DNA from: Chania multitudinisentens RB-25
GTDB lineage: Bacteria > Pseudomonadota > Gammaproteobacteria > Enterobacterales > Enterobacteriaceae
DNA length: 64,000 bases
Assembly (NCBI RefSeq): GCF_000520015.2
Contig: NZ_CP007044.2
Span: forward strand, 1,116,001 to 1,180,000
Direction of reading: 5' to 3'
Part shown: positions 42,769-50,903 of the stretch, one piece after another
Layout: every line of letters begins with the position of its first letter
How positions within the stretch are numbered: position 1 is the stretch's first letter
The notes under the pieces: model-generated
Databases searched by the model: none
What the model saw: only the letters and a program-made list of their open reading frames with translations
What the model was told of the DNA's origin: nothing
Program-made: the position numbers and the translations under genes

Positions 42769-44244
42769 ATGGCGAACTATTTCAACACATTAAACCTGCG
42801 TCAGCAGTTGGCGCAATTGGGCAAGTGCCGTTTCATGGCGCGTGACGAATTTGCTGATGAAGCAGGTTACCTGAAAGGCAAAAAAGTGGTGATTGTCGGC
42901 TGTGGTGCGCAGGGTCTGAACCAAGGCCTGAACATGCGTGATTCCGGCCTGGATGTGGCCTATGCGCTGCGTAAAGAAGCCATTGAAGAGAAACGTGCTT
43001 CATGGCGCAAAGCCACCGAGAACGGCTTTAAAGTGGGTACTTACGAAGATCTGATCCCACAGGCCGATCTGGTGGTTAACCTGACGCCAGACAAACAGCA
43101 CACTTCTGTGGTGCGCGCAGTACAGCCGCTGATGAAAGACGGCGCAGCACTGGGTTACTCCCACGGCTTCAACATTGTAGAAGTGGGTGAGCAAGTGCGT
43201 AAAGACATCACCGTGGTGATGGTAGCGCCTAAGTGCCCAGGCACTGAAGTACGCGAAGAATACAAGCGTGGTTTCGGTGTGCCGACCTTGATCGCCGTTC
43301 ACCCGGAAAACGATCCAAAAGGCGAAGGCATGGCGATTGCCAAGGCATGGGCAGCGGCCACTGGCGGCCACCGTGCGGGCGTGCTGGAGTCTTCCTTCGT
43401 GGCAGAAGTGAAATCTGACCTGATGGGCGAGCAAACCATTCTGTGCGGTATGTTGCAGGCGGGTTCTTTGCTGTGCTTCGACAAGCTGGTAGCTGAAGGC
43501 ACCGATGCTGCCTATGCAGAAAAACTGATTCAATTTGGCTGGGAAACCATTACCGAAGCGTTGAAGCAGGGCGGTATCACCCTGATGATGGATCGCCTGT
43601 CCAACCCGGCCAAACTGCGTGCTTACGCGCTGTCTGAGCAGTTGAAAGGCATCATGGCTCCGCTGTTCCAGAAACACATGGACGACATCATCTCCGGCGC
43701 ATTCTCCAGCGGCATGATGGCCGACTGGGCCGAAGACGACGTGAAATTGCTGACCTGGCGTGAAGAAACCGGTAAAACGGCCTTCGAAAACGCACCACAG
43801 TTTGCAGGTAAAATCAGCGAGCAGGAATACTTTGATAATGGTGTGCTGATGGTGGCGATGGTGAAAGCGGGCGTTGAGCTGGCCTTCGAAACCATGGTGG
43901 ATTCCGGCATTATCGAAGAATCTGCTTACTACGAATCACTGCACGAGCTGCCGCTGATCGCCAATACCATCGCGCGTAAGCGTCTGTATGAGATGAACGT
44001 GGTGATCTCGGATACGGCGGAATACGGTAACTATCTGTTCGCCAACGCGGCAGTGCCATTGCTGAAAGATTTCATGAAGACTTTGCAGGCGGGCGATCTG
44101 GGTAAATCTGTGGCGGGTACTTCCGTTGATAACGCGCAACTGCGCGACGTGAATGAAGCGGTACGCAACCACCCAATCGAATCTGTGGGCCGCAAGCTGC
44201 GCGGCTACATGACCGATATGAAGCGTATTGCGGTAGCCGGTTAA
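42769..44244 (+). CDS. ilvC: Ketol-acid reductoisomerase IlvC (class II)
   Basis: A 491-residue long-form (class II) enzyme, the same length as E. coli IlvC, that isomerises and reduces acetolactate with NADPH and Mg2+. The Rossmann motif is VVIVGCGAQGLNQG, the catalytic metal-binding residues lie in KSDLMGEQTILCGML and the duplicated C-terminal knotted domain is present. GGAG lies upstream of the ATG. It is a single-gene unit activated by IlvY and ends at the terminator at 44284-44311. Confidence 0.98.
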   Translation: MANYFNTLNLRQQLAQLGKCRFMARDEFADEAGYLKGKKVVIVGCGAQGLNQGLNMRDSGLDVAYALRKEAIEEKRASWRKATENGFKVGTYEDLIPQADLVVNLTPDKQHTSVVRAVQPLMKDGAALGYSHGFNIVEVGEQVRKDITVVMVAPKCPGTEVREEYKRGFGVPTLIAVHPENDPKGEGMAIAKAWAAATGGHRAGVLESSFVAEVKSDLMGEQTILCGMLQAGSLLCFDKLVAEGTDAAYAEKLIQFGWETITEALKQGGITLMMDRLSNPAKLRAYALSEQLKGIMAPLFQKHMDDIISGAFSSGMMADWAEDDVKLLTWREETGKTAFENAPQFAGKISEQEYFDNGVLMVAMVKAGVELAFETMVDSGIIEESAYYESLHELPLIANTIARKRLYEMNVVISDTAEYGNYLFANAAVPLLKDFMKTLQAGDLGKSVAGTSVDNAQLRDVNEAVRNHPIESVGRKLRGYMTDMKRIAVAG

Positions 44245-44283
44245 GCGCTAAAATCGTAGGGGCTCATCGTATTGAGCCCAATC

Positions 44284-44315
44284 AAAAGGCCAGCATCGTC
44301 GCTGGCCTTTTGCAT
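44284..44315. terminator. Bidirectional terminator between ilvC and kdgK
   Basis: Perfect 11-bp stem AAAAGGCCAGC/GCTGGCCTTTT with a 6-nt loop; T-rich on the plus side, and equivalent in reverse for kdgK. Confidence 0.92.
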
Positions 44316-44332
44316 TCTTATTGGCAGCGAAA

Positions 44333-45265
44333 TCACTGCGGCATGGCATCACGTGGGATGATGGCACCGCGGTACTGAATCACCGTGCTGGCAGTGAGAT
44401 GGCCGCGCTGTGCAGCGCTGACCGCATCGCCTCCGGTCAGGCGTACCGCCAGATAACCAGCGCTGAATGAGTCTCCGGCAGCGGTGGTATCAATAACTTT
44501 TTCTTTCGGTAGCTTAACCGCTGGCACGTCATAGGTTGCCCCTTCCGCGCTGAATACCAGGCAGGAATCCGCGCCACGTTTGATTACGATCTCACTCACG
44601 CCAAAGTCGCGCGTGCGGCTCACCACCTGCTCAACCGGCAGTTGGCCCCACAGCAAATCCTCATCGTCCAAGGTCAGGAAAGCGATGTCAGTACAAGAGA
44701 GAATATCGCGGTAAGCCTGCTGGGTTTCGTCTTTGTTTTGCCACAGGCGTGGCCGATAGTTGTTATCAAAGATTACTTTGCCGCCGTTGGCCCGGCATTG
44801 GCGCAGCAAGGTCAACAGTTTTGCCCGGCTGGCAGGATTGAGGATCGCCACGCTGATGCCGCTAAGATACAGGTAGTCAAACTGTGCCAGTTGCGCACAC
44901 AGGCTTTCCGCCTGCGGGCCGTCTAACCAGTAGCGGGCAGCGGCGTCGTTACGCCAGTAATAGAAAGTACGCTCACCGGTGCTGTCGGTTTCGATCACAT
45001 ACAACCCTGGCAGTTTGTTTTCCAATTGCTGAATCAGATCGGTTTTTACCTGTTCCTGTTGCCAGGCGTGCAGCATTTCCTGGCTGAAACTGTCAGTACC
45101 GAGTGCTGTAACATAATGGACGTTCAATGCTTGCTGTGGCACCTGGCGGGCAATATAGACAGCGGTGTTGAGGGTGTCACCACCGAATCCACGGCTGAGA
45201 TCTGCGCCTTTCTGCGACAGTTCGATCATGCATTCGCCGATGACGGCGAGATTTTTGCTGTTCAT
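44333..45265 (-). CDS. kdgK: 2-keto-3-deoxygluconate kinase KdgK
   Basis: A 310-residue PfkB-family sugar kinase that phosphorylates 2-keto-3-deoxygluconate, the step joining pectin/hexuronate breakdown to the Entner-Doudoroff route. Motifs: GECMIELS and GGDTLNTAVY at the N-terminus and the PfkB signature DTTAAGDSFSAGY with catalytic Asp near 253. It is preceded by a strong KdgR box. It follows the tautomerase in the same direction but with 160 bases and a hairpin between, so it probably has its own promoter. Confidence 0.95.
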   Translation of the reverse strand: MNSKNLAVIGECMIELSQKGADLSRGFGGDTLNTAVYIARQVPQQALNVHYVTALGTDSFSQEMLHAWQQEQVKTDLIQQLENKLPGLYVIETDSTGERTFYYWRNDAAARYWLDGPQAESLCAQLAQFDYLYLSGISVAILNPASRAKLLTLLRQCRANGGKVIFDNNYRPRLWQNKDETQQAYRDILSCTDIAFLTLDDEDLLWGQLPVEQVVSRTRDFGVSEIVIKRGADSCLVFSAEGATYDVPAVKLPKEKVIDTTAAGDSFSAGYLAVRLTGGDAVSAAQRGHLTASTVIQYRGAIIPRDAMPQ

Positions 45266-45346
45266 GATAATCCCTGTGACTGAAGAATGAGTCTGATTGA
45301 TGCGAATGCATCCAGTCTCAACGCAAGGGAAGGGTGAGTCAATAAA

Positions 45347-45365
45347 AATAAAACATCGTTTTAAT
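45347..45365. promoter_or_regulatory. Putative KdgR operator of kdgK
   Basis: AATAAAACATCGTTTTAAT matches the KdgR consensus AATRAAAYANNRTTTYATT at all but one constrained position. It lies about 80 bases upstream of the kdgK start on the minus strand, a usual place for a repressor site. Confidence 0.8.
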
Positions 45366-45382
45366 TATTTTATGATCCCGAT

Positions 45383-45403
45383 CGGGAAACATAAGGTTTC
45401 CCG
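45383..45403 (-). terminator. Hairpin after the tautomerase gene
   Basis: Stem CGGGAAAC/GTTTCCCG with a 5-nt loop, 23 bases after the tautomerase stop. The T run is poor, so termination is only probable. Confidence 0.45.
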
Positions 45404-45425
45404 TCGTTCATCAGGGGATGACAGG

Positions 45426-45629
45426 CTATTTGGCGGCGGCGCGCAGGTCAGTCACGCTTTTGCCGCCGATACCCCAATTATCGGTTTCAACTTCTTCGAT
45501 CACCACCACGGTAGTGGCTGGATTTTTACCTAACGTATCGACCAGCAACTGGGTGACACCGACGATCAGCTGTTTTTTCTGCTCTGTAGTAGCACCTTCA
45601 CGGGTAATTTTGATATTGACGTAGGGCAT
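45426..45629 (-). CDS. 4-oxalocrotonate tautomerase family protein
   Basis: A 67-residue tautomerase. After removal of Met the protein begins with Pro (MPYVNIKITREG), the catalytic base of the family. The rest, KKQLIVGVTQLLVDTLGKNPATTVVVIEEV, fits the beta-alpha-beta fold; subunits usually form hexamers. The substrate is not known. It lies 61 bases downstream of yhjE in the same direction, with a hairpin between. Confidence 0.87.
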   Translation of the reverse strand: MPYVNIKITREGATTEQKKQLIVGVTQLLVDTLGKNPATTVVVIEEVETDNWGIGGKSVTDLRAAAK

Positions 45630-45659
45630 CTTTTTTTCTCTTTTTACAGTTTATGACAA

Positions 45660-45683
45660 CCAGCCCCGGCAAACAGGGGCTGG
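45660..45683 (-). terminator. Putative terminator of yhjE
   Basis: Stem CCAGCCCC/GGGGCTGG with an 8-nt loop, about 8 bases beyond the yhjE stop; weak T content follows on the minus strand. Confidence 0.5.
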
Positions 45684-45690
45684 GAAAGGG

Positions 45691-47013
45691 TTACAACGCT
45701 TGGTGGCGGGTTTCTTTCATCAGCAGTAATGCGATCAGCGTCAGGCTGGCCATGGCCGCCAGGTACAGGCCAACGTAGAACAACCCGTAATAGGTTGCCA
45801 GCCAGGTGGCGATATACGGAGCGACAGAGGCACCCAGAATTGAAGCCACGTTATACGAGAAAGAAGCCCCGGTATAACGTACTTCGGTTGGGAATAACTC
45901 CGGCAGCAACGCACCCATTGGGCCGAAAGTCAGGCCCATGATGCTCAGGCCACACAGCAGGAAGGCCATGACCAAGACCTGATTGCCAGAGCCCAGCATA
46001 CTGGGGAACAGGAAAGCAAAAGCGATCATCAGCAGGGTGATAACAATCATGGTTTTGCGGCGGCCAAAGGCATCAGCCAGCATCCCCGCGATGGGCACCA
46101 TAACACCAAAGCCAATCACTGCTACCATCAGCATCCACAGGAAGCTATTGCGTGAATAACCTAATCCCAGTGGTTGTGGCGTGGTGCCGTATGTCATGGA
46201 GTAAACGGTCATCAGGTAGAAAAGCGTATAGGTGGCTAACATGATGAAGGTGCCAAGGATCGTGGCTTTCAGATGTTTGCTCAGCAAAGTACCAAGCGGG
46301 ATTTTCACCTGTTTGCCCGCTTTGGCTACTTTGGCAAAAATCGGGGTTTCATGCAGCGAAACACGCACGTACAGGCCAATCAGCACCAGTGCTGCCGAAA
46401 GGATAAACGGTACGCGCCAACCCCAGGTCATGAATTGCTGCTCGGTTAGCAGCCAGGAGAGCAGCAGGAAGGTGCCGTTGGCAAAGAAGAAGCCGATAGG
46501 GGCGCCTAATTGGGGGAAAGAACCATACAACGCACGTTTGTGCGCCGGCGCATTTTCGGTGGCCAGCAAGGCTGCCCCGCCCCATTCTCCGCCTAAGCCT
46601 AACCCTTGGCCAAAGCGCGCCAGCGCCAGCAGGATGGGTGCAAAGATCCCAATAGTTTCATAGCCTGGCAACAGGCCGATCAGCACGGTGGAAACCCCCA
46701 TGGTCAGCAACGAAGCCACCAGAGTGACTTTACGCCCGACACGATCGCCGAAGTGACCAAACACGGCAGAACCAATGGGCCGGGCTACAAAGGCGATGGC
46801 GAAGGTAGCCAGCGATTGCAGCGTTGCAGCGGCGGGATCGCCCTGCGGGAAGAAGATATGCGGGAACACGATCACCGCTGCGGTGGCGTAAATATAGAAA
46901 TCAAAGAACTCAATGGCGGTCCCGACCAGCGAGGCGACAATGACTTTTCCCCGGGAGTTAACCGGCGTGGACGCTTCTTCGGCGCCCAGAGTTGTTGCGA
47001 TGGAGGCTTGCAT
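45691..47013 (-). CDS. yhjE: MHS-family MFS transporter YhjE
   Basis: A 440-residue, 12-segment major facilitator of the metabolite:H+ symporter group, aligned end to end with E. coli YhjE (TAIEFFDFYIYATAAVIVFPHIFFPQGDP, GHFGDRVGRK, ALLPELFPTEVRYTGASFSYN). Its natural substrate is not known; relatives move small organic acids or betaines. In E. coli yhjD and yhjE are neighbours near kdgK, and the same group occurs here. Confidence 0.92.
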   Translation of the reverse strand: MQASIATTLGAEEASTPVNSRGKVIVASLVGTAIEFFDFYIYATAAVIVFPHIFFPQGDPAAATLQSLATFAIAFVARPIGSAVFGHFGDRVGRKVTLVASLLTMGVSTVLIGLLPGYETIGIFAPILLALARFGQGLGLGGEWGGAALLATENAPAHKRALYGSFPQLGAPIGFFFANGTFLLLSWLLTEQQFMTWGWRVPFILSAALVLIGLYVRVSLHETPIFAKVAKAGKQVKIPLGTLLSKHLKATILGTFIMLATYTLFYLMTVYSMTYGTTPQPLGLGYSRNSFLWMLMVAVIGFGVMVPIAGMLADAFGRRKTMIVITLLMIAFAFLFPSMLGSGNQVLVMAFLLCGLSIMGLTFGPMGALLPELFPTEVRYTGASFSYNVASILGASVAPYIATWLATYYGLFYVGLYLAAMASLTLIALLLMKETRHQAL

Positions 47014-47353
47014 AATGGCTGCTTATATTTGGTATTTTAAAAAATGCATCTTAGTCATAGCAAAATACCTTTTCAATGACGGAACTTTGTACAATTCGGC
47101 AAGTAACTCGTTAAAAGGAATAATATTTTAATATTCAATTCTTGTTTGGTTTTAAAAATGGGGAATTTAAAATCATTGAGAGATAACCGCTATAAAATGG
47201 GAGAAGAAAAGTGATGGGGAGTTCGTTATGCTGACAACGGCCATAGGGTTGATTTTATTTTGAAATAATAGGCTGGATATTGGGTTTAAATAGAGGTTAA
47301 AGACCAGTTATAACGTTACAACTGATATAAAATTGTGGTTTCTGGAGTGGGAG
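47014..47353. other. AT-rich intergenic region between yhjE and yhjD
   Basis: 340 bases, low G+C, no gene or repeat recognised. It should hold the yhjE promoter on the minus strand. Confidence 0.5.
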
Positions 47354-48307
47354 TCACTTCACCTGTGGCAGAGTTTTATCCTCTTTGTATTGTGCTGTCG
47401 CAATCCAGGCGGCACAGAACAGCGTCAGGCGAGCGAAGAAATAGAAGAACGCCATCAGTCCAATCACTGAACCAAAGGCTGCGCCGGAAGGAGAACGGGT
47501 TACCTGCGGCAGCGTCATGGTCATGACAAACTTAATCACCTCAAAGCCGATTGCGGCAATCAACGTGCCACGCAGCAGGGCTTTTTTCTTCGGTTTATGG
47601 CGGGGCAGCATCCAGAAGATCCACAGAAACAGCAGATAGTTGGCGAAGATGGAAATAGACAGCGTAATCAACGTCAGCGCTGGCCGCAGCCATTCGATGC
47701 CGTCCAGCCCGAGAAGATGCACAATGGTGGCTTGAGCGGAACCCGCAATTGAGGTTAACGACAACGTAATGATTAAGGCGAGCACCAGGCCAATCAGAGA
47801 AACAAAGTCGCGGGCATATCTAAAGTAAATTTTTTCCTGATCCTGTGGATTACGCTCCCAGACATCACGTGATTGGGCGCGGATCGCCTCCCGCAGATTG
47901 CCCATCCAACTGATACCGGAATACAGCGCTAAAGCCAAACCGGTCAGGCCGACGGTGGTGCGCTGCTGGATTGCCGTATTCACCGAGTTTTTCAACGTGC
48001 TGGCGAGCGTCGGATCGCTAATGCTGTTGACGATTCTATTGATTAACTCGGCCAGCAGATCCGGGTTGGAAGCCAGCACAAAACCCGCGGCCGCGAATGA
48101 AACCATCAGAATCGGAATCAGCGAAAGAAAGGAGAAATAGGTAATGGCTGCACCAAACTGGCTTCCTAAGCGATCATTGAAACGTTCTGTCGCACGCAAC
48201 AGATGGGTGACGCTGGGCCAGGCTTTAACACGTTCGAACAGGCGAGCAACGCCAGAGAGGGTTTTATTCTGCGGCTGACGGGGTTTTTTATCCAATCCTG
48301 TAGGCAT
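47354..48307 (-). CDS. yhjD: Inner-membrane protein YhjD (YihY/BrkB family)
   Basis: A 317-residue integral membrane protein with about six transmembrane segments, like E. coli YhjD. Family signatures include GSQFGAAITYFSFLSLIPILM and AFGSVIGLMAFFYFFARLTLFCAAW. In E. coli, changes in YhjD can suppress the loss of the lipid-A flippase MsbA or Kdo, so it may move lipids, but its normal role is uncertain. It stands alone, followed by the yhjE region. Confidence 0.9.
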   Translation of the reverse strand: MPTGLDKKPRQPQNKTLSGVARLFERVKAWPSVTHLLRATERFNDRLGSQFGAAITYFSFLSLIPILMVSFAAAGFVLASNPDLLAELINRIVNSISDPTLASTLKNSVNTAIQQRTTVGLTGLALALYSGISWMGNLREAIRAQSRDVWERNPQDQEKIYFRYARDFVSLIGLVLALIITLSLTSIAGSAQATIVHLLGLDGIEWLRPALTLITLSISIFANYLLFLWIFWMLPRHKPKKKALLRGTLIAAIGFEVIKFVMTMTLPQVTRSPSGAAFGSVIGLMAFFYFFARLTLFCAAWIATAQYKEDKTLPQVK

Positions 48308-48447
48308 TACGTCACGATTCCTTTTGGTTTAAACAGGGAGTCCATTGGGTATCACAGTGATGATACCAAGCAGATTGCGCGATTTAAAACCTTGATAGCA
48401 GCACAGGGTATAGCAAGGCACCCGATCAAAATGATGCTATGACATGA

Positions 48448-48876
48448 TTAAAATTGTGGTGAATTATCTACTTGTACCATCACTGCATTAATTTTTGGCA
48501 CCGCGCTAACGATTACGGTTTCAGTGGGATCTTTGCCACTCCAACAATCTCCCTCTACTGAACAGGTACCTTGTTTCATGTAGCCAAGAGAAGTCAGATA
48601 AGTACTAACCCTGCCGGTATCCTTTGTATTGTAAAATGTTACCGAATATACCAATGACCCTGGGCCTGCCACGTTATAAAAATCAAATTCATACCGTTCA
48701 GATATTCTCGGCATTTTTTTCAGGAGGTCAGGCGTATAATATTCATACTCATTTTTATCCTGTTCGGTGTAGTGAGCACTGCCAGCCAGTTGCATTTGTA
48801 CCATTGGCCAGAAGTAAGTCAGCACGCCCGCTATAACGACGATAATGGTTAGTACGACTTTAAGTGGATTTTTCAT
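48448..48876 (-). CDS. Unrecognised membrane-anchored protein
   Basis: A 142-residue protein not recognised. It has one N-terminal hydrophobic segment (KVVLTIIVVIAGVLTYFWPM, about 6-25), so the rest, about 115 residues, is probably periplasmic and includes two Cys (TCSVEGDCW) that could form a disulfide. The start is placed at MKNPLKV because that ATG overlaps the stop of the upstream gene by 4 bases (ATGA-type, 48873-48876); a longer frame to 48954 runs through that gene. It is the second gene of a coupled pair. Confidence 0.7.
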   Translation of the reverse strand: MKNPLKVVLTIIVVIAGVLTYFWPMVQMQLAGSAHYTEQDKNEYEYYTPDLLKKMPRISERYEFDFYNVAGPGSLVYSVTFYNTKDTGRVSTYLTSLGYMKQGTCSVEGDCWSGKDPTETVIVSAVPKINAVMVQVDNSPQF

Positions 48877-49574
48877 ACCATCAGATCCCTTTTCTTCCCA
48901 TCTTGTATGAAAGAACCGTTCATGGTTGCGATAGTAACGTTTCCAGACTTCCAATCTTGGTAGGGTTGAATGGTCTGCATAAAGTTAGGCAACTGACCTA
49001 ATTGTGGTTTGGCGTTGGGGAATCGTTCAGGATCTGGGAACAACAGTGGCCGGAAGGTTTCATTTTTCCAGGAACCGATTTTACCGTAATAATCCCAACG
49101 TTTAAGCGCCTCCTCTTTGCTAACTGGCTGTAGCATAGAAAACGGATTTTGAATTGAAATCACGCGATAAAACCCCAACAGATCGGAAACTAAATCCTCA
49201 CCACTGAATCCACTATCAGTCACCATGTTGTTAGGGAATGAACCCTGAAATACCTCAAATCTCCGCGCCATTGTCATCATCATAGCGAGCGCAATTCTTT
49301 TACGTTCGTGAGACGGGCGCCCCTTACGGATACGCCACCTGATGAACTTCCCTACTCGGATGATCCGATATGGGGATACCATAGACTGAACATAAGTAAT
49401 ATCGTAGCGATCCGCACGCATTGCTTCACCAGCGTCGATTTTTTTCATCAGTATCCTGATGTCATCTCCTCTCGCATGACCAAGATCAAGCCAACCCAGT
49501 ACTTCCGTGTAAACTAGGCCAGCTCTGGCACTGGCCGCCTGTGAACCGTCAATGATTTCACTCCGTTTGCTCAT
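48873..49574 (-). CDS. Hypothetical protein, possibly DUF4056-like
   Basis: A 233-residue soluble protein with no signal peptide. It has ARAGLVYTEVLGWLDLGHARGDD, a segment that resembles the DUF4056 family (YT...G..DLGH.R), with a His/Arg/Asp cluster, and an RRFEVFQ/GFSGEDLVSDLLGFYR middle. I cannot confirm the family or a function. It is the first gene of a translationally coupled pair with a membrane-anchored partner, an arrangement also seen in effector/immunity and enzyme/anchor pairs, but nothing here proves either. Confidence 0.65.
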   Translation of the reverse strand: MSKRSEIIDGSQAASARAGLVYTEVLGWLDLGHARGDDIRILMKKIDAGEAMRADRYDITYVQSMVSPYRIIRVGKFIRWRIRKGRPSHERKRIALAMMMTMARRFEVFQGSFPNNMVTDSGFSGEDLVSDLLGFYRVISIQNPFSMLQPVSKEEALKRWDYYGKIGSWKNETFRPLLFPDPERFPNAKPQLGQLPNFMQTIQPYQDWKSGNVTIATMNGSFIQDGKKRDLMV

Positions 49575-50036
49575 CCTTAAGACTCCCTGTCCTGTCTGCG
49601 AATAATATTACTGCACTTTCAGTTCGATGCGACTTCTGGATATCACTTGACGCCAGTAATCCCCCTTTTCCGGCCTGGTTGTGCAGTCTGCACTGATGGC
49701 TACTGGCTTGTTGAGGGGGCACCGAGGTCATTCCACCACAAATGACAATAGCCAATCTGAGGTAAGAGTACCGCTTTGAGCGTGGCTAACCAAAGGCGGC
49801 GTAATGGTTTGGTGATACACAAACTCGGAGGTTGTAGCGAGTAAGATCCCGCATTGTGTCGTTCATCACACGCATTCTTTCTTCGGAATACTTTCAAATT
49901 TTATCTATTGAACCGTCAAGAAGGCTTTTACTCATCATAGGGCGCAGTGTTTTCACGCTGTCTGTGCCTGTTGGCAGTCCGTAAGTAAGGGCTGGAATAG
50001 TTGTACTTCTCATCAATAGAAAAAATGGAAGGTCCT
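49575..50036. other. Intergenic region upstream of rpfF
   Basis: About 460 bases of mixed composition with no convincing gene. It must carry the promoters for the hypothetical pair (minus) and rpfF (plus); no operator recognised. Confidence 0.5.
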
Positions 50037-50903
50037 ATGAAATCATTCAATCATCCAACCTGTCGTCCGTTTCTTGAAGCGGGCAATCTGTCACAGATTT
50101 CTGCTTACTATGAGGAGGAACGTAATATCATGTGGATGCTGTTACGTGCTGAACCACGCCCTTGCTTCAATCATGCGCTGATTGAAGACATCATGACGCT
50201 GGTGCAGGCGGCAAAAGAATCAACGCTGCGGTTTGACTTTTGGGTAACCGGTTCACTGGTGCCGAATATGTTCAACGTGGGGGGCGATCTGAGCTTCTTT
50301 GCCGAAGCGATCAAGAACCGCAAACGTGAATCGATGACGGCTTATGCACGAGCCTGCATTGATTGTGTTCATGCAGCGGCACGGGGTTTTGATGTCGGTG
50401 CGATCAGTATCGCCATGGTAGAAGGCAGTGCGCTAGGCGGTGGTTTTGAGGCAGCATTGGCTCATCACTTTGTTCTGGCACAGAACAATGCGCGGATGGG
50501 CTTCCCTGAGATTGCCTTCAACCTCTTCCCTGGCATGGGCGGTTATTCGCTGGTGGCGCGCAAGGCAGGTATGCGCTTGGCGGAGGAACTGATCTGGACG
50601 GGTGAATCCCACACGGCCGAATGGTTTGAAAGCCGTGGGCTGGTGGATCAACTGTTCCAGCCAGAGGATGGCTATATGGCCACCCGTACTTTCATCGATA
50701 CCATCCGGCCCAAGTTGAACGGTATGCGAGCCATGTTACGTACCCGTCAGCGGGTACTGCAACTGACTCGCTCAGAGCTGATGGATATTACCGAAGACTG
50801 GGTACATGCTGCCTTTACCATTGAGGAGAAAGACATTGCCTACATTGAGCGCTTGGTGATGCTGCAAGATCGTCATGCACAAAACCTGCTTCGTGCTGGG
50901 TAA
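50037..50903 (+). CDS. rpfF: RpfF-type DSF fatty-acid signal synthase (crotonase family)
   Basis: A 288-residue enoyl-CoA-hydratase/thioesterase-like enzyme very like Xanthomonas RpfF (289 residues), which makes cis-2-unsaturated fatty-acid quorum signals (DSF/BDSF) from acyl-ACP. Both catalytic glutamates are present with the right 20-residue spacing: Glu 138 in ALGGGFEAAL and Glu 158 in GFPEIAFNLFPGMG. Other RpfF signatures: VFNLGGDLALF-like MFNVGGDLSFF and ITEDWVHAA. The ATG at 50037 has GGAAGG just upstream and gives the usual length. It converges on rpfR with no bases between the stops. This rpfF/rpfR pair is known in Burkholderia and Cronobacter. Confidence 0.93.
   Translation: MKSFNHPTCRPFLEAGNLSQISAYYEEERNIMWMLLRAEPRPCFNHALIEDIMTLVQAAKESTLRFDFWVTGSLVPNMFNVGGDLSFFAEAIKNRKRESMTAYARACIDCVHAAARGFDVGAISIAMVEGSALGGGFEAALAHHFVLAQNNARMGFPEIAFNLFPGMGGYSLVARKAGMRLAEELIWTGESHTAEWFESRGLVDQLFQPEDGYMATRTFIDTIRPKLNGMRAMLRTRQRVLQLTRSELMDITEDWVHAAFTIEEKDIAYIERLVMLQDRHAQNLLRAG

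Noticed and set aside
43000..43677. A 225-codon minus-strand open frame.
   Set aside because: Antisense to ilvC; no family resemblance and no ribosome-binding site.
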